In this document: positions 35,715 through 46,678 of the stretch, piece by piece | Layout of the letters: each line of letters starts with the position of its first letter | Numbering within the stretch: position 1 is the stretch's first letter | Assembly (NCBI RefSeq): GCF_018446385.1 | Contig: NC_055996.1 | Location: 47,476,365 to 47,540,364 of the forward strand | Length of the DNA stretch: 64,000 bases | Source of the DNA: Zingiber officinale | Taxonomy: Eukaryota > Streptophyta > Magnoliopsida > Zingiberales > Zingiberaceae | Direction: 5' to 3' | The notes under the pieces: generated by a model | Database searches by the model: none | What the model saw: only the letters and a program-made list of their open reading frames with translations | What the model was told of the DNA's origin: nothing | Made by a program: the position numbers and the translations under genes

Positions 35715-37469
35715 TGATGTGCGTAGATTGTATACACTTTTATGCATGTTTTGATGCACATTCACATACTTTGAGCATGCTTGATCTATGCATTTTCGTA
35801 CTTTCAACTTTCCTTTTTAGCATATTTACTCTCTTTGTTCGGAGATCTGCTTTTGTGCATTTTCTATACACAGGAGTCGGAATTGGTGAAGATTTCATGT
35901 TTGAATCCAAACCTGTGAGCAAAGCAAAGGGAAGAAGGTGCCCTACCTGACCACACACTGCCCTGCTCTGGGGTTGCCCGGGCCGTGTGGAGATCACGGG
36001 CCAGAAGGCTGCAGCAAGAAACGAAGAGGTCATGGCCGTGTGAACCTCACACGACCGTGCAAGGATTTGAAGAACCCAGATTGAGAAGGAGCCTAGGCCG
36101 TGTGCACCACACGGCCATGTGAGTTGTCCAGAGCAAGGAGAAGCCTCGGTCGTGTGTCTCACACGGCCGTGTGAGGTTCTTAGTGGCAAGGAAGGAAGCA
36201 GGCCGTGTGTATCACACGGCCGTGCCAGATTTTCAGAGGCTAAGATAGTTCAGGCCGTGTAGATCTACACGGTCGTGTAAAGGGGCTATTGGGGATGTTT
36301 GCCACGGTCGTGTCTCACACATGGCCGTGCAAGGCTGGCAGAGAGGAGAGTGGGCAGGGTCGTGTGAACCTCACACGGCCGTGCCACGGGGCCGTGTGGC
36401 GCCCAAACTTCACCTCTATTTAACCCCTTCTTCAAGATTTGAAAGGGGATCTTCTCCCTCTTGGGGGGGAAAGCGAGATTTGGGTGTTTCCTCTCAATAT
36501 TGGGAGGATTTCTGGGCGATCTAAAGGAGGATCTTCAACAGAATCGACTCCAGGAGCGTGGATTGGATCCGAAGACCAAGGTTCATCTTAGATAAGTTTT
36601 CTTTCTCTCCTCTTCTTGGATTGGGGGATCAAGAAATGCTTGTAATCTTTGTATTTTCGGATTTCTCTCTTCGATTCATGGAGTAGATCTCTTTATTTTA
36701 GGATGGAGGGAGTATTTGTATGATGAATTGATGTAAACTCTTGTGGATTTTCGATTTCCTTGTTTCTATGATTTTTCCCTATTTGTATCAATTAGATCTT
36801 GGATGTATTGTTGTGATTTGGACCTAATTCACATTCTTGATTGATTGTTTAAATGTCTTGTGGATCTTGTAGAGATTATCTCTCACTCGATTTTCCGAGG
36901 GAAGCACGCGTAAGGTGCAAGCCCGTGTAAGGACGTTTGAGGGATGAACTTTAGGGGGGAAATAGGATAATTCAAGAGGGTAGGATAGATTTAGGGATTA
37001 ATCTTTATATCTTATGGGGTTGAGAAGTATGATCTTTGTGTTGATAATCCGAGGGATCTTCGTGATAGGAACATGCCCGTGTAAGGACAACATAAGTTCA
37101 TATGTAATTGATCACATTTAGGTATAGATTACAGTCCTAGGTCGGTTGTCTATTGTAAGAGAGAACTGACAACCTTCTATAAATGTTGGACAATTGAGAA
37201 ATAGGATTTGGTAGATCATTTACATTGAGGAATCTTACAAAGAAACCAAAACTCCTAGAACATTCCTTTATCAAAACCCATAATCTTGTTTGTTGATCTT
37301 TCATTTCTATGTTTACTTTTCAATAGTTACATTTAGCTTTAGGAAACCAATTGATTAGTTGTTTGGCTAACTTGTGTTGAAACATTTCTAGTGCTTATTC
37401 AAGTCCCTGTGGATACGATAATCTTTTATATTACTTGCGACATTTCCATACACTTCCGGAGAGCGAACA
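35715..37469 (+). repeat. Element B 3' LTR (1755 bp)
   Basis: TGATGTGCGTAGATTGTATA to GGAGAGCGAACA, followed by AGGAC, the TSD. It aligns with the 5' LTR but has many indels. Confidence 0.88.
35979..36400. repeat. CACGGCCGTG palindrome array in B 3' LTR
   Basis: Inverted pairs such as GTGTG...CACACGGCCGTGTG, as in the 5' LTR. Spacing and number differ between the two LTRs. Confidence 0.85.
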
Positions 37470-37474
37470 AGGAC

Positions 37475-38543
37475 ATAAATCTAACTGGTAGATTAAGAAT
37501 AGTGAGTAAAGCTAAGCCTGGTCTCTCACTCCCTTAGGGAGAATCTGCCTTCCTCTCAAGGAGCTATCCTAGATGTTCGTGAACGGGTTAACCCTGTCAC
37601 TAGGGCCCCTCGGGTGTATGATCTAGAGGTAATCCTCTACAAGGATGACAAGTTCTTCTCATTCAAAAGTAAGCAATTAACAATTGAAACAAAGCATGAA
37701 AGTTCATCCAACAAGTATAAACACAATTCGAGTTTTACATCAATCCGTACCACGACTACTCCCTAATCCCAGAACAAGGGATCTACTCCATGAATGCTAG
37801 AGAGATATCCGAAAACATAGTATAGACAAACACACAATTCTCAGCAAGTAAGAAGGAATATGCTTATCGGGTGTCGAAGAGTGGCCTTTGGATCCAACTC
37901 TCAGCTTCTGGTGTCGATGTGGTGGTGGAAGTTCACTGAACGGCAGTCCAAAGCAGCGTAGAATTGCTCCAAGATCTTTTTCTCCCTGACGGCTCGCCTC
38001 TCCTTTGGCAAAAAGGGTTAAAACCCTTATATAGCCTTAGGGTTTGGCCGCGGCGGCACAGGCGTGTAAGGGTGGCACGACCGTGCCCTTCTCCGGTTCT
38101 GTGTGTGGCTGCACGGTCGTGCAGGGTCGCACAACCGTGTAGCCCTTGGGCTCTGTCTCCTGGGGCACGGCCGTGCAGGGGTGCACGGCCGTGCAAGTCT
38201 CCTTCTCTGCCTGCACGGCCGTGTGCTGACTGGCTACTGTTTTGGTCGCACGACCATGCAGGATTGCACGGCCGTGTGCTATTCCTCTCTTGTTTGGCCA
38301 CACGGCCGTGCAGGGTCGCACGACCGTATTGTCTGGTTGGTTCCAGTGTATCAATACTCTCCGTTCATGCTCCGAAAATCTTTCCTATCAACATAAAACC
38401 AAACAAATAGCAGATATCTGAAAAAAACAATAGAAATGATTAATACAAGATAAAAGATGCGATCATGTGAAGAATATATGTGCATAAGTCAAGTGAATGT
38501 GCGCTAAAACATGCGTAGAAGATCATAATATTTACGCACATCA
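37475..38543 (-). repeat. Element E 3' LTR, start piece
   Basis: On the minus strand it begins TGATGTGCGTAAATATTATG at 38543. It continues beyond B at 15752. Confidence 0.82.
38052..38327. repeat. CACGGCCGTG palindrome array in E LTR
   Basis: Repeats of GCACGGCCGTGC, itself a 12-bp perfect palindrome, and variants with spacers AGGGGT or AGGGTC. The motif is as in B, the spacers differ. Confidence 0.85.
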
Positions 38544-38580
38544 CACCCCCAGACTTGAACCTTTGCTTGTCCTCAAGCAA
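38544..38580 (-). other. Element E polypurine tract and hairpin
   Basis: The minus strand has TTGCTTGAGGACAAGCAA (38563-38580), then a purine tract ending CTGGGGGTG before the LTR. Confidence 0.8.
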
Positions 38581-38978
38581 AATGCTACAAACTATGTTCA
38601 TGAAATCCTGTAGTGTTTCATAATCCTTAGTGCATTCGCCTAACTCTATCATCTAGCTTCACTGATAAGCATGACAGTGGAGTAACCTAAGTATGGCCTA
38701 AACATAAGTCCTCTATGCTCGGTGCAGTAAGTAGCTCTAGCTCTTCAAGTTTCCATTCTCTGTCCTAGTTAAGTCGTCAAACAATTGAGGTCCTAATGTT
38801 CCCGGTGATAGACACATACCTGCCCCACACACTTGGTTCATTTTCCTTAAATTACACAAGGTCTCAAAGGGTACTTCTCAGAATCAAGAGAAACGTAACA
38901 TTTATTTCTCCAGTAACCTAACTCGGTCTCAAAGGGGTGAATTGTTAGTTTCCACTCACGACGACTGTTTTTTATCCC

Positions 38979-39019
<41 letters not shown>

Positions 39020-39549
39020 TAGAGTTATAGAGTAGCATTTATTACACATGCGATGCATATGTTGGGATTTAGATTTTTCCAAATGAGCTTCCATGATCCG
39101 AGGTTATCCAGTAACCAAAATGTAAATAAGGAATCACCATGGCAACACAAGTACTAAACAGTTTGGATGAATCATAACTATTTCAAAAGTATGTCTACCA
39201 TTTAAGCTTAAGTGCTTAAGTGTAGTGAAAATAAGTCCTTAAGGTTTGGCCAAAAACTTATACCGAACTCCGTACAATACTTAGCTTATTTCATGCCTAC
39301 TAAAGATAGAAAAAGGAGATACACTAAACACACTAACACTATCTAGACCATTCATGAACTAATAAAATGCTAAACATTTTGCTATTGGATAAGTGGCCAA
39401 AGAAGTAGACGGTTGATGTTCTCAACTAATGTGCAAACAGAAACAAATAAAATGCAAATAGATAAAACTAAACTAAACTGATAAAAGAAAGAAAAAAAAC
39501 ATATGCAAAAATAAAAGAAAGACTCTCAACCAGACTTAGGTTGTGCAAC
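38581..39549 (-). other. Element E 3' untranslated spacer with microsatellite
   Basis: No gene seen. It has an (ATT)n run at about 38980-39011 passing into (AT)n to about 39020. Confidence 0.65.
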
Positions 39550-39580
39550 AACACCCCCTAGACTTAAACTTTTCATCGCC
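39550..39580 (-). other. Internal polypurine-tract-like sequence in E
   Basis: The minus strand reads AAAAGTTTAAGTCTAGGGGG, the counterpart of 34600-34632 in B. Confidence 0.5.
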
Positions 39581-39589
39581 TCGATGAAA

Positions 39590-40670
39590 TCAATATGGTG
39601 GCGGGGGTGGGGGATAAGGAGGTCCTTGATGTGGCCTCGGGGGAAATCTAGGGAAACCAGGGAGATGGCCTATGTGCTGATGATATTGATACAAAGCGTC
39701 TACTTGCTGTCGAGTGATATTCATATCATCCATAAAGTTCCTCATTCTCTCCTGGTCCACCTCATAATCTTGTACGAACCCCGTCACCTGACTATGGAAG
39801 TCTCTAGTGAACTGAAAATGATCTCAAACCTCCCTAAATTGGCCGTCAGAAAGCTTGAAGCGACCCTCAAACAACTGTTGTTGGGCATTGTGCTTCTCGT
39901 GAAGAGATTCTAATGAGGTACGGAAGTTAGAAAAATCAAAACTAAAGGGTCCCGTGCCATAGGCAAAAGAGTGTCTAGGAGGATCCGGATGTCTGGAAGG
40001 CTGCGGGAAACCTAATGGCGAGGGTTCGTGGTGGTACTCGAGTTCTTCTACTATGGGAGGCACTTTCTCGGGGGCTAGATTAGTGATCACCCAATTTGCA
40101 GGATTGCGAACTGAAGTGCGCTCGGGATAAGGAAGGGGTAGAGGGAAACCAAAGGCCCTAGGGAAGGCAAACTCATTCTCATCCCAACAAATCATCTTCA
40201 TTGCAAGACAAGAATCGATGTCGATCTTGTCATTGCCATGAATAACCTCTAGTCCATCAAGCTCACAACCAAAATTATGTGCTATTGGAGTAATCAATCC
40301 ACCAAGCACAATTGCCCCCGAAGATGCCCTAGCTGCCCTTACTAAGGTTTGCACGAAATGGAACCCGGAATCAAAATCAACTTTCTTCAACATTGCCCAA
40401 AGACAATAGAGTTCACTCTTTTTAATCACCCCGTCACTATCTCCTCGACCAAAGATTATTTTGCTCATCACTCGGTGCATGTATCTAAAGGTCGGGTTTT
40501 GCATGCGGGATGCCTTCAACTTATACCCAATCATCCTGGGTCCACATCTCAATGAGATGCTTGCTTAAGATGTCAAAGTATAAGTCTCCATGACCAAGAT
40601 GACTTGTATACCTTAAATCGAAGGAAACTTGCACTCGTGCTACAGTAAGAACTTCACAGACATATCTATT
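39590..40670 (-). pseudogene. Element E Athila-type ORF, C-terminal part
   Basis: Frame 40552-39824 then 39787-39590 (same frame, one TGA near 39821-39823). It contains ASRMQNPTFRYMHRVMSK, FGRGDSDGVIKKSELYCLW, VRAARASSGAIVLGGLITP, WVITNLAPEK and a Pro-rich end (PPYPPPPPPY). It is a close relative of 33083-34590 in B. The frame changes just upstream of 40552, and a further possibly coding stretch (HLGHGDLYFDILSKHLIEMW in another frame) reaches the D boundary at 40671. The N-terminal half is missing from the window. Confidence 0.78.
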
Positions 40671-43552
40671 ATAAAATACGGCACCCAAATAAGAAATAAA
40701 ATAATAAGGTTATTTGAGAAATAACCTTAACAAAAATTTTAGGAATTTTTAGAAATTTTCGAAGAATTTTTTGGAGCTCGTATGACGTATGTTAGGGGGA
40801 TAAATTATTGGGTTAGGGCAAAACCTGCTTAAGTTACCCTATTTGAATGAGGAAATGTTTAATTTCTTAAATATTTCTTTGATTTTTCTTTTCCTTCGTT
40901 TCTTACCCGTGCCCTAGCTTCCTTCTCTGCCCGTTCCCCTTCGTCTCCACCAAGCTACCGCCTCGCCTCTTCACCGATCTCTTCGTTTTCCCTCTTCGTT
41001 ATCTCCTCCTTCTCCGATCCTTTCCATCATCTCACCGCTGACTATCACAGCCCGATGTCGGGCTTCAATCGCCGTGCCGCTCCAACCTATGAGACGTCGG
41101 CGCTGCCTGCAATCGATGCAATTGGCCAGGAGGGATATGTTGTCGCTGAGTCTCTCCCTCTTACGTGATTATGCTATATCACCCCAATTGATCACTGCCA
41201 CCACTCAATCGTCAGCGTCGAGCAACCTTTCTCCTTCGTTGATCCCTGGAGGCTGTTGGGTCATCTTCCTCCTCGGGTCGTCACTCCACACGAATAGATC
41301 TTCAGCCAAGGGGAAAGGCTGAGCCCTAGCCTTGACCTCCCCTCTCCTGCATTCTCTTCTGCCTGATTGTTGCTGCTCGATCGCTGCCACCAGATCCTAG
41401 CCACCTCACTGTCGCCACTTCGTGTGAGGCCAGCATGGTGACGCCGATGCCATCAGCCATCACGAGAGGGTCAGTCTCTTTGTGCACTATTGTTTCCTTC
41501 ATTTGAGTCAATCCTTAGACTTGTGTTTCTTTAGATCTCATTTTCTCCACTCCACTATGGCCAACAACTAGATCCGACAGCGGCCAACCCTAATCAGTGC
41601 TACTCCAGCTGTAGGGAACCACCAGAGAGGAAAGAGGGGTAACAAATCTCTTAAACTAAGCTTATTTGGCTTATGCTACTTCCGATTGGAAGTTGGAATT
41701 CAGATATGGAGGTGTTGTTTGTGTTTTAGGATTTGTGTGGAGATCCACGGCTACACTATAACTCCGGCCATGAATCCCGGTAGCAAGCTCCTCCGGCTGA
41801 GTCAACATCGAAGTCTTTGGATTTGGGTAAGTTTGTTTAATGGGTTATGCATTGATCTAATGCAATTTGATTTTGGAAGAGTTATGGATATCAATTCTAA
41901 TGTTGTGATGGATTCTGAAAGAGATTAATTAGTTCTTGATGCCTAGTTGATTTAAGACATGGAGTAAATGATGTGTTGATTTGTGTAGGATTTAAGTGAA
42001 GGAATTGTGGATTGAGTTAAACCTAATTGGATTAATGAATTAGGTTAATTAATTTGATTAGGGGTTTCCCTAATTAGGTTGGGGATTTAATTTAGCTATT
42101 TGCTACATATGTATTAGCTAAATACATTATGTGATCGCAAGACTTTGATTCGAGGCGAGCGTCTCGACATGGGATTGGTTTGATACGATTTTCAATTTGA
42201 GGCGGGTACCTTTGACTTATCTCTTTTGATATTGTCATTATGATATACGTAGTAATTTATAGCTAATAGTAATGGTTGTGTTTAGCTACCATTGGTATGT
42301 CACTACTTGATAGCTATAGCATGCCATTGTTTGTTATTATCTGTTATGCATTTAGACTTATATTCTTTTGTTCTTGCCATGTGTACTTATGATCATATAA
42401 GTAGTGACATACATTTCTTTACTGTGTACAGGACTAGTTACTAGACATACCTGACATGTGTACCTAGTTTATGATACTTAAATCATTGTTGGATTTCTTT
42501 ACCTTTTTGGTATATATTATGGAGGTGTTAGGATTTACATGCTGTAGTGTTATGCACTATCTTGCATGATTGAATGCTGAGAGATTATCGACTCCATTGT
42601 TGTTGAGCACATCGTAAATTACATGACCTGCGCACACACAACCACTTATGGGTTAGTGGTATTTCAGGCAAGGTGTGTTTTACAATTTGCTCTGTCAGGG
42701 CTCCGCTGGTCCTCTCATAGGTAGGAATGACTGCAGTGTGTAGCGGGCAGGGATCCCTCCCCTTGACCATGATACAGGGAGATGAGAGCTTAAGCTCCCC
42801 CACTATGTTTGGGGTAGGAGGATAGGTGTACTCTGACATCATCCTGTCCACTCGGTCACTCAAGAGTAGTGATGTCAGAGTGCACAGTTGTCATAGCCCT
42901 ACCTAATCAGTCTCACCATCACGTGTGAGATGGCTGACTGGCGTCAGGGGTGACCATATCATATTTACATCATATGCATAGATTGCATTTATTGTTTGTA
43001 GTTGCTGCATTTTGTATGCTGCATTTTTGGTGGTTGCATATGATTGGCATGCATATAGGAGACATTTTGTGTCATGTCTAACGACCCTTATATCCGGATA
43101 GGAGGTCCTGGTGAGTATAGTTTCTTCAGCATTTTCAGTTCACATTTCTTATTATTGTTCGGGAAACTATAACGCATGATTATTATTGGTAGTTATATTT
43201 TACTATGCATGTCCGCCTGATTCCCGCTGAGTTGTTGAACTCACTACCCTTTATTTTTCCAATTGTTTTCAGTTTAGCGCATAGATATGTTGTGTCGCTT
43301 AGGGAATCTTGTCTGCCGATCCCTCATCACATCATAAGATGGTTTTACTTCGCTTTTGATTTCTTTTATATATTCTTTAATGTTTTACCATTGTATTGGT
43401 GTTTAGCCATGTGGCTATTTTCTTTGATTTTGGTATTGTATTTGTGTTTAAGATGTGCCGACACACATTGTGTTGTTTTGGTTGTATGGGCTTTCTGTTT
43501 ATTTTTCCGTTGTGATTTTAGTACAGCCAAGTGGGATGTTTTATATATAACT

Positions 43553-44465
43553 TGTTGGAACCCCAAGGTGTTTTGATGTGATCAAACAAGCTAAGTTAGG
43601 TCCTGCGTTTGTTTAACCCTTGTGTCTAAGTGTGCAGGAGCTTAGGAACACAGGAAGTCGAGCGGAAGACGCGGCTAGCGAGAAGGACGGCACGGGAGAG
43701 AGCCGACGGGCTCGGTGCGTCTGAGGGACGAGGTGTCCGCGGAAGAGTACACCGGTGGACGAGAAGAGCGTGCGCGGCGCTCGAGGGATGAGAAACCGGG
43801 AAGGAAGGCTGCTCGAGGAGAAGGCCGGAACATGGGTTCGGGTGAGCCCTATTCCAGAAGGCCGAGATCACCCAAGCTAACGGAGCCGGAGCGAACAGAC
43901 CCGGACCGAAACGAGCTAAACCGGAGTAGTAGAATCGGACCACAAAAAGTCAACAAAGTTGACTTAAGGGGTCCGGGCGCCCGGAATCATTCCGGGCGCC
44001 CCGGGCACTATTGAGGGTCCGGGCGCCCGGAGCTGACTTTTTGACCAGGATCGCGTCAAACGCGATCTGATCGTTGGGGATAGAATTTTATCCCCTCCAG
44101 GGCGCCCGGAACTCCTTCCAGGCACCCGGACCAGTACTATAAATATAGTACTGGTCTGCACATTCAGTTTAACTCACTTGTAATCAATTCTTTCTCTGCT
44201 TTCAGTTGTATTCTTTTCATTTGTGCTGTCAACGTTGTAAAGAGGCTTCTCCGCCTAGAGGAGATCATAGTGCGCTTACTTTCCTTGGATTGGCAATCCT
44301 CTGATTACAAACCAAGTAAATCTCTGGTGTATGATTTCTTTACTTAGTCTCTACTTTTTATTACAAGTGTTTATGTTATATAGTTGAAAATCTGAGAAAG
44401 GTTCGAGTTTAATTTTGTAGGGCAATTCACCCCTCCCCTCTTGCCGGCCTCCAAAGGGACCAACA
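43553..44465 (+). repeat. Gag-only element 5' LTR
   Basis: TGTTGGAACCCC to GGGACCAACA, 913 bp. It contains the palindrome region 43970-44154. Confidence 0.92.
43970..44154. repeat. CGGGCGCCCG palindromes and TATA-centred inverted repeat
   Basis: CCGGGCGCCCGGAAT and its complement (43973-44003) make a cruciform with about 15-bp arms. A further GGGCGCCCGG is near 44018-44030 and more near 44099-44130. GATCGCGT...ACGCGATC pairs at 44049-44067. CCAGTACTAT and ATAGTACTGG (44131-44154) enclose TATAAATA, a likely TATA box. Confidence 0.85.
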
Positions 44466-44467
44466 AG

Positions 44468-44483
44468 TGGTATCAGAGCCGAG
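44468..44483 (+). other. Gag-only element primer binding site
   Basis: TGGTATCAGAGCCGAG, initiator tRNA-Met type, two bases after the LTR. Confidence 0.92.
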
Positions 44484-44523
44484 TACGCTTCAGAAGGACT
44501 AACCGCCGATCGAAGCAACAAAG

Positions 44524-45971
44524 ATGGCCGGACCAAGCATTGTTCCACCAAAATTCAAGGGGAACTTCGCAGACTGGAAGCGTCGTATGAAGGTATTCCT
44601 AAAAACAGATTTTGAAATTCGGTTTATCATGAAATATAGTTTTGTAGCTCCAATAGATAAAGATGGAAAAGAAAAAGAAGAGAGCGATTGGACAAAGAAG
44701 GAGCAGAATGAGTCAGTAGCAAACAGTCGTGCGGAACATCACCTGCTGAGCGTGTTACCGCCTCAAGAGGTCAACCGCATCGGAAACTATTCATCTGCTA
44801 AAGAACTTTGGGAGAAGTTCTTGGAACTCCACGAAGGCACGTCCGAAGCAAAGCTCGCTAGAAGGGACATCCTCCGCAACAAACTGATGAACATCCGTCT
44901 GGAGAAAGGTGAGAAAGTAGCCGGTTTACACGCAAAGGTAAAAGAACTAGTTACTGGTCTCGAGAACCTCGGTGAAACGATAACAAACCGGGACACTATA
45001 CGCTACGCGCTCAACGCGTTTCCAAGAACTCCGGAATGGACATCAATCGTCGACGCCTACTACATCTCAAAAGACCTGGAGGTAAGCACTTTAGAAGAGT
45101 TATTTTCTACTCTTGAATTGCATGAAACCAGGTATGCAGGAACGACAAAGGATACAACCCAGACTATGGCGCTGAACGTAACCCAGAAGGATGAACTCGA
45201 GTCAGACTCCGAAGACGATCAAGAAGCATACATGGTAAGAAATTTTAAAAAGTTTTTTAGATCTAATAAATTTAAAATGCAGAATAAAAGGAATAAAAAA
45301 GGTGGAAGAAAGGTGCGGTGCTACCAGTGTCAGAAGGAGGGACACCTAAGAGAAGACTGCCCAGAACTCAAAAAGGCCAAAAGGAAGTCTCCCAAGAAAC
45401 ACAACCTAAAAGCAACTTGGGACGACACTTCTTCATCCGAAACAGAAGCTCAAGAATATGCCGGAATAGCACTAATGGCAAGCTACGATAGACAAAGTAT
45501 ATCAGAACCTAGCATCGATGAAGGGGGAGTGACCTCGGATGAAAGCAGTGAAGCAGGGGGAGATTCAGGCTTCAAGTCCGACATGGTAAGTGAGGTATGC
45601 CTCTTACCCCCTGATCAACTTTTTTCTGGCATTAAGGCAATGACGAAATCCATGTATAAATTAGAAAATGAAAATATCAAATTAAAAAATAAAATTTTGG
45701 AAACAAAAAGAATTTTAGCAAAATCATGTCTTATAGAGGATTTTGATAAATTGAAAATTGAAAATGAAAAACTAAAAGAAGAAATAGAAAGATTGAAAAA
45801 TATAAAAGTTCAAATATTTCTACTTTTAGAAATTATAGAGGTTTAAATTGGTATTATAGATTTCATCAAAGTCAAATTAGAAATATATCAAAAATCTATG
45901 TACCTAGGAAATACTTGGTTAACCCTGTAGGTAGGAATCTCTACTGGGTTCCAAAAACCTGTTTAATCTAA
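44524..45971 (+). CDS. Copia-type gag of the gag-only element
   Basis: ATG at 44524 (MAGPSIVPPKFKGN). The gag domain (DWKRRMKVFLKTDFE, ELWEKFLELHEGTSEAKL, RRDILRNKLMNIRLEKGE) covers about residues 10-215. A basic stretch and a CCHC zinc knuckle (CYQCQKEGHLREDC, near residue 265) follow, then an acidic region and a coiled coil (about 380-430, KLENENIKLKNKILE). The ORF closes at 45846, but another frame from about 45820 continues with YLVNPVGRNLYWVPKTC to a TAA at 45969-45971, so the gene probably had one frameshift near its end. This frameshift is the only break in it, and the gag domain and knuckle appear whole. It may still serve to pack the element RNA. Confidence 0.88.
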
Positions 45972-46664
45972 AATTAGACTTAGCATTTTCAGCAAGGAAA
46001 TTAAACGACTAATTTCATTATGAGGCTTTGTCTAAGGAAGTGGTTGTTGCTCCAATAACCAAGAAGGCCTAGTGCCTCGCCACGACCTGGAAGCCAAGTA
46101 TCGAAATGAAAAGTTTAATTGACTAACTGAAAAAACATTAATTTAATTTACCTAATGCTTTAAAAGAGTTATTCAATTTGTGTTAGAAAATATTTAAAAT
46201 TAATTTATAAATAAAAAAAAGGATTTTTTTAAAATAATTTTTTTTAATTGACTTAAAAAATTTCTGAAAATTATTGACTTAGATATTTTTTAACTTAGGA
46301 ATTTTTCTATGAATATTGTATTAGACATTTTTCTTTGGAAATTGCCTTAGAAATCTTTTATGAAAAATAACTTAAAATTTTTTTCTGTATATTGACTTAG
46401 AAATTTTTTTGGGAATGTTGAGATAAGTTTCAAACTTCAAATTTTTTCTATAAACACTTGTGACTGTTTTTATCTGAAAAGTGTTTGAATTTACCTTAGA
46501 CTTGTTTATCACCCCAATTTTTATGTGATCAAAGGGGGAGAAGTATGTTAAGTCTAGGGGGAGATACTATAAATTTTCAATTGAAAAATATTTTGGACTT
46601 ATTGGAAAATAAAATTGTTTTTATTGCATATGGTTACCCTAACTTAACTTGGGTTGCTCACATC
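45972..46664 (+). other. Gag-only element 3' non-coding region
   Basis: AT-rich (46180-46500 has many poly-T runs) with no gene. It includes the shared codon-like box 46040-46110. Confidence 0.75.
46040..46110 (+). repeat. Shared codon-like box, copy 3 (gag-only element)
   Basis: Frame from 46040 reads VVVAPITKKA, a stop, then CLA. The same frame and spacing as the copies at 12875-12941 and 18064-18137, although the host element is from a different family. Confidence 0.7.
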
Positions 46665-46678
46665 AAAAAGGGGGAGAT
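46665..46678 (+). other. Gag-only element polypurine tract
   Basis: AAAAAGGGGGAGAT directly before the 3' LTR. Confidence 0.88.

Larger units (their letters stand above)
15753..37469 (+). mobile_element. Element B: Athila/Tat-like Gypsy without pol
   Basis: LTRs are at 15753-20290 (holding a solo Copia LTR) and 35715-37469. Internal order: primer site, gag, protease, spacer with palindromes, Athila-type ORF, polypurine tract. There is no RT, RNase H or integrase between protease and the ORF (32136-33082 is only about 0.95 kb), so B is non-autonomous. The two LTRs differ by many substitutions and indels, so B is old. Near-matching TSDs (AGAAC/AGGAC) show that it entered the LTR of E in opposite orientation. 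Own length without inserts is about 10 kb. Confidence 0.85.
15369..40670 (-). mobile_element. Element E: Athila/Tat-like Gypsy fragment (minus), interrupted by B
   Basis: Own sequence is 15369-15752 and 37475-40670. The LTR start (TGATGTGCG on the minus strand, 38543) has a polypurine tract beside it, and the LTR end (GCGTAACA on the minus strand) is at 15369. Together the two pieces make a 1.45-kb LTR. B inserted in this LTR and duplicated about 5 bp (AGAAC at 15748-15752, AGGAC at 37470-37474, one mismatch). E's internal part carries an Athila-type ORF and stops at 40670, where D begins. No gag or pol of E is in the window. Confidence 0.8.

Noticed and set aside
40556..40670. Possible separate gene fragment (frame with HLGHGDLYFDILSKHLIEMW)
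   Set aside because: Looks coding but I cannot assign it; it is more simply the upstream part of the E ORF in a shifted frame.
41074..41322. Open frames in the LTRs of element D (also 52759-53240)
   Set aside because: Shared by both LTRs by duplication, frames differ between copies, no domain.
43205..43576. 123-codon hydrophobic open frame
   Set aside because: Lies in the D LTR and crosses the boundary into the gag-only element; it is AT-rich translation with no family match.
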